Positions 35,315 to 46,496 of a stretch of 64,000 bases of DNA are shown here, one piece after another (positions within the stretch are counted from its first letter, which is position 1; the number at the start of each line of letters is the position of its first letter). The notes under the pieces are model-generated. The model made no database searches. It was not told the origin of the DNA and was given only the letters and a program-made list of their open reading frames with translations. Made by a program: the position numbers and the translations under genes. This DNA is from Halictus rubicundus (lineage: Eukaryota; Arthropoda; Insecta; Hymenoptera; Halictidae), in NCBI RefSeq assembly GCF_050948215.1, contig NC_135150.1:20501943-20565942 (forward strand), read 5' to 3'.

Positions 35315-36521
35315 ACCTCGCAAAAAGAAATATTTGATGGAAGATTGAACTAAAAAGTTTAATAGAATTTAACGCAGTTCCAGGCTGGTTTTACAGAAAT
35401 CTATCAAAATAATTGCAACAGAGAGTCTATTCAAATGGCCGTGTTATTAGAGCCACGTTAAATGGAGCGTTTTCCTATAGTGTTGTTGATTATATGTATA
35501 TTTACAATTTGTGAATACAAATGGACCACATAGAATTAATTAGAGTTCAGTGTAGCTGCACTTTCATCGAAGAATTGATTATTTTAATGCAAAATCGTTA
35601 AGCTACGTGCCTAACAATTTAATCACTCTCTGTAATTATAGTCCTAGTTCAGACAATATGATGGAGTGTCCATGGACTCCTCATTTGCCTTTAAGAACAT
35701 ACAGGAAAAATTATGAAAACAGTTTAATTAGGAAAATGATAGTCAAATTAACTGTACACTTTGCACCAACATTACATATGAGCCATTTAACGCAAAGTGG
35801 AATAAGTCGATATTTGTCTGTTCGGTTTAACACCACACCTTAAGGGTTTAATTAAAATAATTAAATTAAATCAAAAATATTGCACTGTAAATTCAACGTG
35901 GATTGCACAAGAGAAAAGTAACATTGATATTATTGTGACGGAACTTTTGTTCAATTACCCAATGATCGATTATTTTGACTTTCACCATACATTGAACGGC
36001 TCGCAGAAAAATGGACGAGTAGAATTTCACCAAAAAATGGACCCGATAAGAGAATTTATTTTACATTATATTTTACAGAGCAAGTAAGCGAAACGTAGAA
36101 ACGGAACCTCTTGTAATCCCAAAGGGAAAATAATAAGTACGAAAAATGGCCCAGAAAAATCTGCCTAAATTTGTAGTAAGGTCTAAAATCTTTCTCTTCT
36201 GTATCGCTACTAAAAATGGCCAGTTTACGAGGACCATCAAGCCGCTGCTCGCCGTTGCGGCATTTCCGCAGGATCCTCCGCGGTGCGGTACGTTACGCGA
36301 CGGAACTGGTTTGCTTACGTTGGCGTTGCTCCCGGTTGAAAGGACGAGCAGAGCGAAAAAAAGGCACTTTACGAAACGGGAAGGGCAGGTCGTGTCACAT
36401 ACCGGATTTTCCGGTATATCTAGACGTAACTAAGCGCGCTCTGCTCGAGCGAGCCGGGGACAGATACGAGAACGGCCACGGACGTACACGTGTCCGTATA
36501 GAAGGCAATGTGTGTACGCGC

Positions 36522-36567
36522 ACATATATATGTATATATATATGTATATATATATTTATATATATAC
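36522..36567. repeat. TA-rich simple repeat
   Basis: Runs of TATATATG and TATATATA over about 46 bp. Confidence 0.9.
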
Positions 36568-37630
36568 AGGCGATCGTGACTTTTCGCGATACGCGTTTTG
36601 AATTAAACGACGCCTGTCCTCGCGCGATTTCGCCCGCGGTTAAGCCTCGAGGGCAAGAGTCAACGGACACATGGCGGCGTCGACCTCGCTGGAAGACCGG
36701 CTCGTTATACGCACGAACTCGCGAGCATGATCGCCGTCGACTTTCCTGTCCTCTGGCTGCCGGCTTTGAGAACCCTTCTCCTGTCTTCAAAAATTCAATC
36801 ATTAGACTTCATTACTTCAAACAAGCCCTCCCTTGAGTACCACGTTAGAAATATTGAAGACAATTTCTTCTTATCAGTCTTAAAAATCAATTTCTATCAT
36901 AGTCTGTCATCAGGTTGGTAAGTGAACGACCGACGTGACCAAAGGTACCATTTCTTATTTATTTACCATTTGTGTAAGCTACACGGTGAATTTTCGTATA
37001 AATTCAAAGACAAGTTACTGGTACATCACTCCAACGTGCACAATAGCATGAAAGACACTTCTAAGACGTCTTTGTTCAAGATGTCAATTAGATTATTTCA
37101 CGTTTTCTTTAAAATTGTAGAAAGTGAGCAATATAATAAAAACGTAGACGATCCTAGATTGTCCTAACCTGACAATTCGGGTTCGCGTAATAACTTTTGA
37201 CACACTCGTCTGAGCCGTCAGAATGCAGAATAATCGTCGTCTGCGAAGGGTAAGGTATAAATCAATTTATACGATCGGAGAAAACTGTTTTGTGCAATTT
37301 TGCTGTTTGCCAGGAGCACGGAAAAAGTTTGAAAGGCGGATCGGAGGCAGGTAGGCTAGGCATTTTCCTCGTGCATTGACAGAAGGGTTAAAGTGCAGCA
37401 GCACCGGTGAGTCGCGCGTGCAACGATTCCGTCGCATCGGTTTGATTAACGAACGGCCGTAGCAGACCATAAATAAAGCAGCGCGGTGCGAGAGCTCGCT
37501 GCGGCGTTACGTGATCGCGTCACGTGCAAATTGCGCATCGAGATACAAGCTTGATTAAATAACGAATTTCTCGGAAGCGAAAACTGTAAAAATGATGGTA
37601 GAACGTTTATTAATCGGCCGCGGAGTCCTG

Positions 37631-37664
37631 GTCTCTCTCTCTCTCTCTTTCTCTCTCTGTCTCT
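37631..37664. repeat. CT microsatellite
   Basis: (CT)n run with TTT and TGT interruptions, followed by a C-rich stretch to about 37690. Confidence 0.88.
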
Positions 37665-38010
37665 ATCCCCCTCCCCCCTCTCTCTTGATGCGGTGCAACG
37701 CGCGCGATGCAACAGTGATACGCAACGGCGATAATCGGCCTCTCTCGCTATGCCGGCTCCGTTACAGGTCGCCCGCACTTTCGTTCTTATAGTCCAGCGA
37801 GTTGGTTCATCATGCTTTCTTGCTTTATGGGTCAGATTCGCGGGCCCAAATCGCGATCTACCGCCGCCTCGTCCAATTAGAACTATCGGGCCCCCGGGGA
37901 AACATGTCCTCGTTCTAGTTGCGTGGACGCGGTCGATTCGCGCGGGTGCGATCGAGGTGTCCTCCTTCAAATTCGCACTGCGCGCTAGCTTAACCTCAAA
38001 TTTGTTCAAC

Positions 38011-38245
38011 GCTTTATCCGCGGAAAGTCTGTTAATAGGATATAATTGTGCTGTAGCAAAAGAAAACGCAGAAATTTTCTTTCACACTTCGATCCAGAAG
38101 GAAATTATTAGATGACGTTGCTAGGGGTGACTTGTTGATTCGCAATTGAAATTGCTGCCATTAAAAAGTCATCGGTTATGCACCGTGGGCGTTTAAAAAT
38201 TATGGAATAATCGCCGGTAGGTATTGTGTTAACTGCTTTGAGCTG
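38011..38245 (+). repeat. Dispersed repeat, copy B (pair with 30528-30760)
   Basis: Begins TTTATCCGCGGAAAGTCTGT and follows copy A in word order. The flanks of the two copies differ, so this is a dispersed rather than segmental duplication. Confidence 0.5.
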
Positions 38246-39598
38246 TTACATAAACGTTCTGGTTACAACAGTTGTAAATAGACTGTCTAGAATAAATATA
38301 ATAGTTTTGTCTAGAATAAAAGTTTCTGAATCGGTTGCAAAGAAGTCGCTTGGAAATTTGTTTGTTTCTCTAATAATTGTAATAAGACGAGAGTAATGCA
38401 CCGATATCGATCAATTTAATTCTCAGCTCTTGTTTTAGATGGCAAGAAGGCTCACGTTGAAATTATTGCGAATAGTCTGCGAATCTCTCTTCTTTAATAA
38501 TTTAAAAAAATTTGAGGTAATGCATCGGTACCATTCGACTTTTTAGATCTTTCTCTTTTCTCGTTTTTTAGATGGTACCTATTCACTTTTCTTTGCCCTG
38601 ACTGCTCCTTTCTGTGTACTATCTGTCTCGGTCTCAATTTTGATTTTTATACTAAGTCCGGGTGTTTTCGATTTGGTGATCGCGAGGGGTGAATCTGGAC
38701 GAAAAAACAAGTCGAAAGTGTGGAATAAAATTTTCCCGTCCGAGGCTTCGTTTCCGAGAAAATTGCATTCGTTGGCGGATGTGTCTGATCATGGCCTACC
38801 GATTCTACTTCTCGCAAATTGTAACGTTAACTGCTACTGCTCTTGGAAATACCAATATACACACAGGACAGGAAGTTAATTAGTAAAACGACAATACGGT
38901 AGCATGTAGAATTAAAGAAACGCACCGTTTTTATCGAACAATTTGCTGGTGCTCAAATAAATTGCATCCCCGTACCATAAAATCGCCCAGTATCGATTCT
39001 GATCACATTTTGAATGAATCCTCTATTTCCTTAAGAACCTTTCTCGATAACGTTTCTGCATCGTGTAGGATTATGCAAAGACACAAATGCAATTTTTAAA
39101 AAATCATTCTATGATTTAAAAAGACCATTTTTGCGTACAGTGATCAATCCCTTCAAAGAGTAAAATCAGCCAGCATTCGAATGTATAGTGGTTCCCGAAA
39201 TCAAACTAAAATCCATTATCGAGGTAATTTAGTATAAAGGTTGTCCATGGCCGTGACAGGACCCGAAATCAGTATGAAAAGAGTGTTCAGTCCCAGGGCA
39301 GAATCGAAGTATGGCGAGAGTATGACGCTGTTAGGCTCGTCCGTCGAGCGTCGTCGGTCGCGCGGCCTTGCGACCACTGGCTAGGGCTTAATCGACTTCG
39401 GATTAATTATTTATGAGGCGTGTTTCATTCATTCATTAAAGCTCGGAGCCCCGAGATCATTATAAAGTGATAATGTCTTAATTAACGACGGTTAATGAAT
39501 CCCTATCGCGGGGATCATTCGGCTTTATAATGCGAGCGTCCCGCCGGCCTCTAAACGGCGTATTAACCCACGGTTAATAAACGAACCGAAGAAGCACG

Positions 39599-39633
<35 letters not shown>

Positions 39634-40064
39634 GTGCTGGTGCTTGCTCTCGGGATCGCCGTTCCACCGGGTTACATACGACCGAGGCCCGCATATTTCC
39701 TGAACGAGCTCTTCGTGGTTAACGCGCGCTCACCTCCGGGTACCAATCGCGCAATCTCCGCCAACCTGTCTGCCTCCTCCGCGCTCTGCTCTTGGTTTCT
39801 CTTATTTTCGTTCCCTTTTCAACCCGGGGACCTTGGACTCCTTCTTCTCGATCGGTAGTTTTGTCGTTAGAAATAAAAGTGCTTTGTGTACTTTCTGCGA
39901 AATCAAAGTGTTCCAAGTCGTTTGCAAGAAACTGAAGCTGCACAGACATTCATTCCTTCTCATAACGATTAGATTTGTACGCACTCATGACGAAAATGAG
40001 TAAGTACAATTTAAAGCAGTGGGTAGATTAATAGAATTTGAAAATACGTGTTTGTTTCGGATGA
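38246..40064. other. Gene-free segment with possible regulatory block
   Basis: Two loosely similar stretches at 38355-38450 and 38480-38580 (AATAATT, TAATGCACCGATA / TAATGCATCGGTA, TTAGATGG) are probably decayed repeats. At about 39340-39600 a single-copy block holds clustered TTAATTA and TTTATGA words in balanced-composition DNA, as often seen in homeodomain-bound enhancers. No experiment or alignment supports that here. The 39964-40035 part resembles 17690-17760. Confidence 0.3.
39600..39642. repeat. CTG trinucleotide repeat
   Basis: About nine CTG units, then GTGCTG units. One frame gives a poly-leucine stretch resembling a signal peptide but lacks an ATG start. Confidence 0.9.
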
Positions 40065-40068
40065 TTAA

Positions 40069-40311
40069 CCCCTTGCAGTACGATTTATTTTACGGTTTCA
40101 GTGATTAGAACTTTTTTGTAATTCGTAATTTCGTAGAAAAAGGAGAAAATTTATATCTATTGTGTGCCTATATGTTCTTCAAAATAGAATAAAATTGAAC
40201 TAGCAAAATAGAATTTTATTTCGGTTTAAAGGAAATTAATAACATACATATTCATTAGACTCTGTTCAGAATCTTCATCGCGAGTATGACTCGATATTGT
40301 GAGGCAAGGGG
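40069..40311 (+). mobile_element. TTAA-flanked element T2, full-length copy (243 bp)
   Basis: TTAA at 40065-40068. The left end CCCCTTGCAGTACG pairs with the right end GAGGCAAGGGG; the right target has decayed to TGAA. The body words TTTTATTTCGGTTTAAAGG and AATTAATAACATACATATTC are shared with copies at 30334, 45036 and 59619. No coding capacity. Confidence 0.85.
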
Positions 40312-40324
40312 TGAAATTCATTAA

Positions 40325-40494
40325 TTGTACTACAGTTTATTCTACGGTTACAGTGATCGGAACTTCGTCGTTCATAATTTTTAGAAGAAAAAGGAGTTTG
40401 TATTTTTTATTTCGCCTTATAGGAAATGAACTTTGTATTTAGTAGATTCTGTTCGAAATCTTCATCGCCAGACTCGATATCATAGTGCGTGGTG
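40325..40494 (+). mobile_element. TTAA-flanked element T2, internally deleted neighbour copy
   Basis: TTAA flanks both sides (40321-40324, 40495-40498). It shares TTATTCTACGGTTACAGTGAT, AGAAAAAGGAG, TATTTCGCCTTATAGGAAAT and ATTCTGTTCGAAATCTTCAT with the copy just upstream, 13 bp away in the same orientation. The inverted ends are degraded. Confidence 0.75.
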
Positions 40495-40539
40495 TTAAAA
40501 AAGGAATTATACCTCTGGCTCCTGCTTTGTACAATTTAT

Positions 40540-40571
40540 ACAATTTTTATTTTGAATAGAAATCTGCAGTC
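40540..40571 (-). repeat. Dispersed GACTGCGGATC motif, copy 7
   Basis: On the minus strand it reads GACTGCAGATTTCTATTCAA then AATAAAAATTGT. The preceding minus-strand word CATTGTTATTA fits the A/T-rich leader of other copies. Confidence 0.6.
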
Positions 40572-40640
40572 TAATAACAATGTTCCAGGAAATATAATCT
40601 TAAAATCGGTATTTTCCCTGTTTTGTGTTGCGCGCACTTA

Positions 40641-40672
40641 TTTTTGTCATGAATGCATAAAATCCGCAGTCT
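40641..40672 (-). repeat. Dispersed GACTGCGGATC motif, copy 8
   Basis: On the minus strand it reads CAGACTGCGGATTTTATGCA; the downstream half is diverged. It lies 70 bp from copy 7 in the same orientation. Confidence 0.55.
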
Positions 40673-41458
40673 GTTGTAAGCACCGAGAGCAGAAGCTTGA
40701 TTCTTTTCTTCCTGTTTAATTCCGTGGGAATATTGAAAGCGAAAGGATCCGTATTGATTAATCAAAATGCAAATGAAGAATTGATCATTTCCGATACAAC
40801 CTGATCAGCAAATACTATTGTGAAGATAACCGTATAAACAGGGCTTATTCCTGCTATAAATTCCTGCAAATTAGTTGATCCATTTTCCGTTTCCAGTATG
40901 CCAACGAAACACGTTTTACGAGTTGAATTTACGTCTTAGAAACCTCATTAATTATATGAGCGCTTCCCTGTGACATATATTAACTATAGACCAAGGAATT
41001 TATCCCGTTAAGTAAACATAAAGATGATTAGTGCGCGAATCTCTATGCAAATTTCAATTTTCATAGACTATTAAATGAAGGAAACAATTCTTGTCACGCT
41101 TAGGAGCCATTTCGTGGCAAGAATGAAAAATAAGAAAAATGGCATCGACAGATTTTTTTTTACTGACGGTGCATCCAAAAGAAGCTTAATAATCATTTTC
41201 TTCGAAACAAAAATCCTAAAAGAAACACTACATTACTCATCACACCTTGTTAACTCATGAATAAAATTGCTACCGGTGATGAAAAATTTATTCTGAAGTA
41301 GTTGTCACTCTTTGACTTTTAAAAGACACTTAACTCATCATTCACGATAGCTAAACTATTAATTTTCAATGTCGGTACACACGGTGTTTTACATTTCGTA
41401 AGTTCGTTGATCGAATAAATGCACAACAATCTGCAATACAATTAGGGTGAGAGACTCA
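40673..41458. other. Gene-free AT-rich segment
   Basis: AT-rich, short frames only, no recognised family. Confidence 0.4.
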
Positions 41459-41654
41459 ATTACTGTGGGGCTACCAATTACTGCTTATATTAATTATACT
41501 AATTTTTAAAGTATAATCCATATTAAAATAGAGATATTGAATTTTTTCGTTAAAATCAGTTAGTATATATGCTATATATCTCTTCTTTAATATTCATGAT
41601 GCTTTAAAAATAAGTATAATTAATTGCACAGTAATTGGTACCCCCGACAGTAAT
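41459..41654. mobile_element. 196-bp element with ~41-bp terminal inverted repeats
   Basis: The left end ATTACTGTGGGGCTACCAAT continues TACTG...TTAATTATAC. The right end on the other strand reads ATTACTGTCGGGGGTACCAA continuing TTACTG...TTAATTATAC. The arms are near-identical over about 40 bases and enclose an AT-rich spacer with no frame. TA occurs at both ends next to CTGT/ACAG, so a TA target is possible but the exact boundary is uncertain. It is a single copy in this window. Confidence 0.8.
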
Positions 41655-42180
41655 CGGATCCTTTACTCTATTACCGTCCTATCTCTAGATCAAAATTCTC
41701 TTTATCGATTGCAACAAACAGGAATCAAATAAAAATGTCATTAATTCCGTAACGATTGTATTGAGTCAACAATAACCTAGAGACACTCCCAACTCGTTCT
41801 CGTTCTGTTTTAAATTCCACCCAATCGTTTCTATCTCAAACACACAAACTACGCAGTCCAAGTGTGACTCATATACGATCCAATTACGTACAGAACGTGT
41901 CAAATGAAAAATCGTAGATCATAGATCTTTTTCCCCAAGAACCGGATGAACCTCTTCAGACAAGGAACCAAAAATAACAGTTATTCTAAAATTTTGTACG
42001 ATAAAAATCATTTAAAAAAAGTTGAATATTATTGAATTTTAAGATAATCTACACAAAATATAAAGAAAACGATTCAAAGAACAAAATGATTAAAAAATAT
42101 CGATTTTTATACTTTTTGGTTACAAATAACAGTTATTAGTATCCAAAAAATTGGATCCTCCTCGATACCTTCGGAAATGA
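41655..42180. other. Gene-free AT-rich segment
   Basis: No frame of note. Two AATAACAGTTATT words (about 41976 and 42125) repeat the dyad core of the neighbouring 39-bp array. Confidence 0.45.
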
Positions 42181-42440
42181 ACTTCTCTCATTGATAACTG
42201 TTATGAGCGATTGAAATAAATTTCTCCCTTCGATAACTGTTATTAGCGATCGAAATAAATTTCTCTCATTGACGACTGTTACGAGAGATCGAAATAAATT
42301 TCTCTTATCGATAACTGTTATCAACGATCGAAATAAATGTCTCCCTTCGATAACTGTTATTAGCGATCGAAATAAATTTCTCTCAATGATAACTGTTATA
42401 AGTGATCGGAATGAATTTCTCTCCACGATAAAATGTACTA
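42181..42440. repeat. 39-bp tandem array around ATAACTGTTAT
   Basis: The landmark GATAACTG (or a one-base variant) recurs at 42193, 42232, 42271, 42310, 42349, 42388 and about 42427, exactly 39 bp apart. The unit is roughly GATAACTGTTATTAGCGATC then GAAATAAATTTCTC(CC/TC)TT. Because 39 is a multiple of three, frames are open on both strands (13-residue repeats); I do not consider them genes. Each unit carries TAACTG, which fits the known Myb-type site YAACNG. Confidence 0.93.
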
Positions 42441-43355
42441 ACGAGAGAAAAAATTTTCGGTTACTTATAATCCTTATTTGTAACCAGTACGATTTGAGTC
42501 GATGAAATATTTGTTATTCCATGATTTTTTTTTTTTTTTTGGTTGTAACAGTTGTGGTCCCTGCTTCGAACAATCGGGGTCCAAAAATCGGCAGGATCGG
42601 TTCAAAATCAGCTCGCGAATCTGAAAGAACAGCTCGGCAGAGGCGACTAGTCGACGCAATAACCGGACAGGATAATTCTCGTTATTCAAATCGCGTTGCA
42701 CCGGCATTGCGCACAGGGTCCCCTTGCGCATCGCGTCGCGTCGGTAGAAACCAGTCGTACGCGTATCCCGACTAAAATGGTATCGCGGCGCACTTCATTA
42801 ATTACCAGCAGCTTCTTCGCCGGCCGAGCGGTATTAGTTATTTCGACGTGGCTAGATCCGTGTTTATACGAAGCTCACGGCCCACTCGAGCGATAATTAA
42901 TAGCGTCGGACGGGAATGAAATCATCGTAACGCGCCGTGACTGATTGCGTTAGGGTTACCAGGTATCAAACCATAGCCAGTTCGAACGCCACCGGGGGGA
43001 ACGCTTCAAGATTAATATTGCCCGATCCAGCGATCCGCGGGACGTTGCCTTGTGTCGTCGTACATGCGCCGACTAATTGCGCCCGTCGATCCGGTAATTA
43101 ATAGAAAAGATTACGGGACAATTAGCGAGTCGAATCTTGCCGCGAAAATCCTTGACGGCGCGACAAGATTGCTGCGCCGGGGAAATCGTGCGTGAAGCTG
43201 TATCTAAATCCACTACATGATTTACTACGGGATCGTGGAGACGTTAATTGCGAAGCAATTCGCGGAAACCAGCGCAGGAAGTTCTGCACAAATATTTTTA
43301 ATTGGCTGAGGTAGCCGCGTGTTCGCGTCATTACATTGTACGGAGATCTATGAGA
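42441..43355. other. Gene-free segment with T16 run
   Basis: A T16 run sits at 42525-42540. The 42775-43110 block is single-copy, CpG-containing DNA with AATTAATTA-type words and might be regulatory (inference). Frames are below 97 codons. Confidence 0.35.
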
Positions 43356-43510
43356 AATGTTAGAACTCTTAAATTGTTCTAACTTCGTAAAAAAAATCTT
43401 ACATCAATTCTTAAGACCTCGTTGTAAAGAGAATGCTTCAATCTTCAAATCCATGGTAGAGTCGATGAGAAAAAAATTTTCCGATGTTTTTAAAGACGTT
43501 TCAATTGGTT
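43356..43510 (+). repeat. Dispersed repeat sharing an open frame with 19463-19570
   Basis: Aligns without gaps to 19463-19570 over about 108 bp. The frame is open here from about 43357 to 43572 (71 codons), with peptide words VKKILHQF, RCKENASIFKS and MRKKF. The pair differs at many positions yet keeps length and frame. Either there was past selection on a peptide or no indels happened by chance. Confidence 0.55.
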
Positions 43511-44605
43511 TTACTCTCGACAAAAAATTGTCGAAAATTTCGGGCGAAGTGCCCATAAGAACACGCCCATAAGAGAAAATTAATAAACAAACGGGTCGGG
43601 CGGATCGGTTTACGAGGTGTCCACAAGTGTTGGAGATTCTCTCGAGAATTCAAATATTGAATTTGACGGAACAAAATGCGCAGTAAACGTCTCGGGGACG
43701 AAGAAAATCAGCCATAATTCATCGAAAGCCGGCATTACGGTCGACAGAGAAATTTCATCTCACCTGAACCGGGTCCGAGAGCGGGCAGTAAAGCGAATCA
43801 CGCGATGCGAGATCCGTCAAACCAACGGCGGGCAACGGTTCCGTAAATCTATCGTTAATTGGGAGCGAGCCGGCATGCGGCAGCCGCGTGGATCGCGCGG
43901 GATCGTAAACGAGGAGCGGCCTGAATCGTTCTACTAACAGCTTTATCGAGAAAGTAAAAGGTAACGTCTGACAGGCAATCGTCCCGGCCGCGTAACTGGC
44001 TCGTGCTGCTGGAAAAAAACCAAAGTATAATCCGAAAGCGAAGGTGTATAAATAGGGAGCCGATCCACGCGAGGGATCGGTAGCCCGAGAGATTCGCCTT
44101 CGAGAATCGTTTGGTCCTTCCCCCACCCCCTCTCTCTCTCTCTCTCTCTCTCCGTGTCTGTGTCTTTGTCTCCTTCTCTTTCTCTCTATCCGGTCGGTTC
44201 TCGTTCGTCTCCCTCGTCGATAATTCTATTATGTACGGTTTAATGTACAATTAACCGATCACTTAGGGCCTGACGTTACGCCGAGTCACGATGTCTTATT
44301 AAGCCTCTACCACCGGGTAGTCTCTCTCGACCACGCACGGTGGCAACCGGCCGCAACAGGAGCAGAGCCTGAAACCGGAGCGGGAACGGACTCCAGGCTC
44401 GAGCCACTTACCTCTATTAGACTCATTCGTCCCCGCTTAACGATCTCTTTCTGCTTCGATTCACGATTTCGAGGATAAACACGCCGCTCTCTTTCCGACT
44501 CGGAATTCATTGTCCAGCGCCCGAACCGCTCGGACCGTCAGGACACGCGTCGATCCGCCGCCGATCTCAACAGGAAACGCGTAAATCCCTCATTCACCGA
44601 CTCTA
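43511..44605. other. Gene-free segment
   Basis: CpG-rich; frames up to 131 codons on both strands. A CT tract lies at 44131-44152. No gene is recognised. Confidence 0.4.
44131..44152. repeat. CT microsatellite
   Basis: (CT)n run of about 22 bp following a C-rich stretch, continuing as an imperfect CT-rich tract to about 44190. Confidence 0.85.
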
Positions 44606-44609
44606 TTAA

Positions 44610-44850
44610 CCCTTTGCACTCGAGTGGTGACTCTGAAGCACCACTAGAAATTATTGTGGCATTATTTCAAAGAAATTACGAGAAATTTTAGGAAATATTT
44701 GGTACATTACAACATTTGTGTTTAATAGATTACTAAAGATTCAAATATTATATATGGAAATCGGATCAGTTTCGTATGAATAAAATGAAAATGTTCTAAG
44801 ACGGAAGGAAAATTTAGTTTTAGAATGAATATAGCGCCGAGTGCAAAGGG
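44610..44850 (-). mobile_element. TTAA-flanked element T1, best-preserved copy (241 bp)
   Basis: TTAA on both sides (44606-44609, 44851-44854). The ends CCCTTTGCACTCGAG (left) and CCCTTTGCACTCGGC (right, other strand) match over 13 bases. The interior is AT-rich and open only over short stretches. TTAA duplication with CCC ends is characteristic of piggyBac-type elements; the transposase must come from elsewhere. Confidence 0.92.
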
Positions 44851-45035
44851 TTAACTCTAAATCGATGATACACGGTTTCTTGGACCACGTATCGATTTTT
44901 AAGCGCGCTATGTTTGGCTATGTTTGCTGAAAAATTTTAAGTGAAGAGAAAAAATTTTAAGAGAAAAATTTTAGTGATTTCACTTGGTTCCTTTTATATT
45001 ATAGTTATATTATGAATTATGATTTATATTATGAT

Positions 45036-45228
45036 TCTGAACGGAGTCTAATAAATATGTATGTTATTATTCTCTTTTAAACCGATATAAAATTCTAAAA
45101 TTCGATATTTTGGCGTTGCTATTGAACAACATATAGGCATACAAAAGATGTAAATTTTCTCCTTTTTTTTTTGTTAGGAAATTACGAAAAAAGTTTTAGT
45201 CACTGAAACCGTAAAATAGATCAAGGGG
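45036..45228 (-). mobile_element. TTAA-flanked element T2, inverted copy
   Basis: On the minus strand it starts after TTAA (45229-45232) with CCCCTTGATCTATTTTACGG and carries GTTTCAGTGACTAAAACTTT, TATGCCTATATGTTG and TAATAACATACATATTTATT in T2 order. The distal end near 45036 is degraded. It lies 185 bp from the T1 copy at 44610. Confidence 0.8.
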
Positions 45229-45232
45229 TTAA

Positions 45233-45840
45233 GCGATATATGTAGCGAAACAAGCGAGACAATTAGAATTTTACTCACTATTAATACGTTGACTGCCCAC
45301 TACATGTGAAAGTCGCACAGGAGCGGAACAACTTGTTTAATAATACTAGAACAGAAAAGACGAAGATTATCGTAACAATGATTTTTGTAAGATTTTCGCA
45401 GCTCGTAGATCTTAATAAAATTTGATTTGCTTAATAGATTGTAGTCGAAATGAATTTTCAAAGAGAGACAGTTCTGGGATGAATAGTCGATGCAGACATT
45501 TTTTTCTTAATTGTTGTTCACGTTGAGAGGGTGGAAACAGCCCTTGGAAGTTGAACCGCATATTTTGAAGTGTCTTGAGAATTAGAAGATGTAGAACAGT
45601 GAAATTTTTTGAAATGGAGAATTTGTTTGGATAATAAAATAGAAGAGGAGCGCAATAGCTCCAGTGATCGTTCATCGTTACCTTGTCAATTAACCCTGCC
45701 GACGATCTTGACCGTAGGACCGCGGTGTTGCGCAAGATCGTTAAGAACACGATCGGCTCCTTAGATGAACGAGACACAATAACCGAAACCTGTTTAGCGA
45801 ATTCCTAATTAAGTTTTGGATCGTGTAGCAGGAGACTGTC

Positions 45841-45901
<61 letters not shown>

Positions 45902-46496
45902 CATTAAACCTTTTTGGGCTCTTTAACCGGAAGGAATCCGACAGGATCAAGTATGCTCGATTTTATTGGATTGTTTAAGGGTTCCAGGCCTTTTTATTGA
46001 ACTTTATATGATGGTTCGTCGAGAACGACAATTTTATTTGGCGTTGAGAATAGTCAATAATAAGAGGTATTTTAATTGTAGCCTTCTTCTATCTGAATCT
46101 TCCTCTGTGGAGGAGAACGGTTTTATGTGTCCCTTGAACCATGATAATTTAGATTGACACTCATCGGTTGTTGATCTTTTTGTTTCTAAGTTCATTCTCT
46201 CATATTTTGACACGGTGGGTTTATCATGATTCATTTATTATCAGGTGATTTGAGTTGTATGGAAATTTCTGATTTTCTTGTAAAGAAAAAACTTCTTTTA
46301 ACTATTTTAGGTTCACTGCCTCGAAATCTCTGTGCTGTTTAAAACTCTATTCATTTGGATAATAAATCAAAGAGTCTAGTCGTCCCTTTGTTGAAAGAAA
46401 GGACTACTATAATTCAGAATATCGGAATTCATATTTTTTAAAAATAAAAATAAATAAACAACAGTCTTGTTGCAAAACGAAAATGTACTGAAATAA
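45233..46496. other. Gene-free segment
   Basis: AT-rich, with a TTAATACGTTGACTGCCC word at about 45286 that looks like another TTAA-type end, but no partner end was found. Frames to 121 codons, no domain. Confidence 0.35.
45845..45901. repeat. GA microsatellite
   Basis: Uninterrupted (GA)n of about 57 bp, the most perfect GA tract in the window. Confidence 0.97.

Larger units (their letters stand above)
33612..38010. other. Gene-free segment
   Basis: CpG-rich at 33620-34320 and 36200-36760, AT-rich between. Frames up to 206 codons at 36216-36836 and 187 codons (minus) at 37446-38009 overlap simple repeats and show no domain. A weak duplicate pair (GAGTACGCAAAGCGAATCTAT at about 34407, GAGTATGCAAAGTGAGTCTAT at about 34759) suggests decayed repeats. 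Confidence 0.35.

Noticed and set aside
39598..39858. Frame with poly-leucine start resembling a signal peptide
   Set aside because: The leucines come from a CTG microsatellite and there is no ATG; the rest shows no domain.
42136..42505. Repeat proteins of 13-residue units on both strands
   Set aside because: Same reason: the 39-bp array period is a multiple of three.
45286..45310. TTAATACGTTGACTGCCC as another TTAA-type element end
   Set aside because: No matching inverted end or right-hand TTAA partner could be found nearby.
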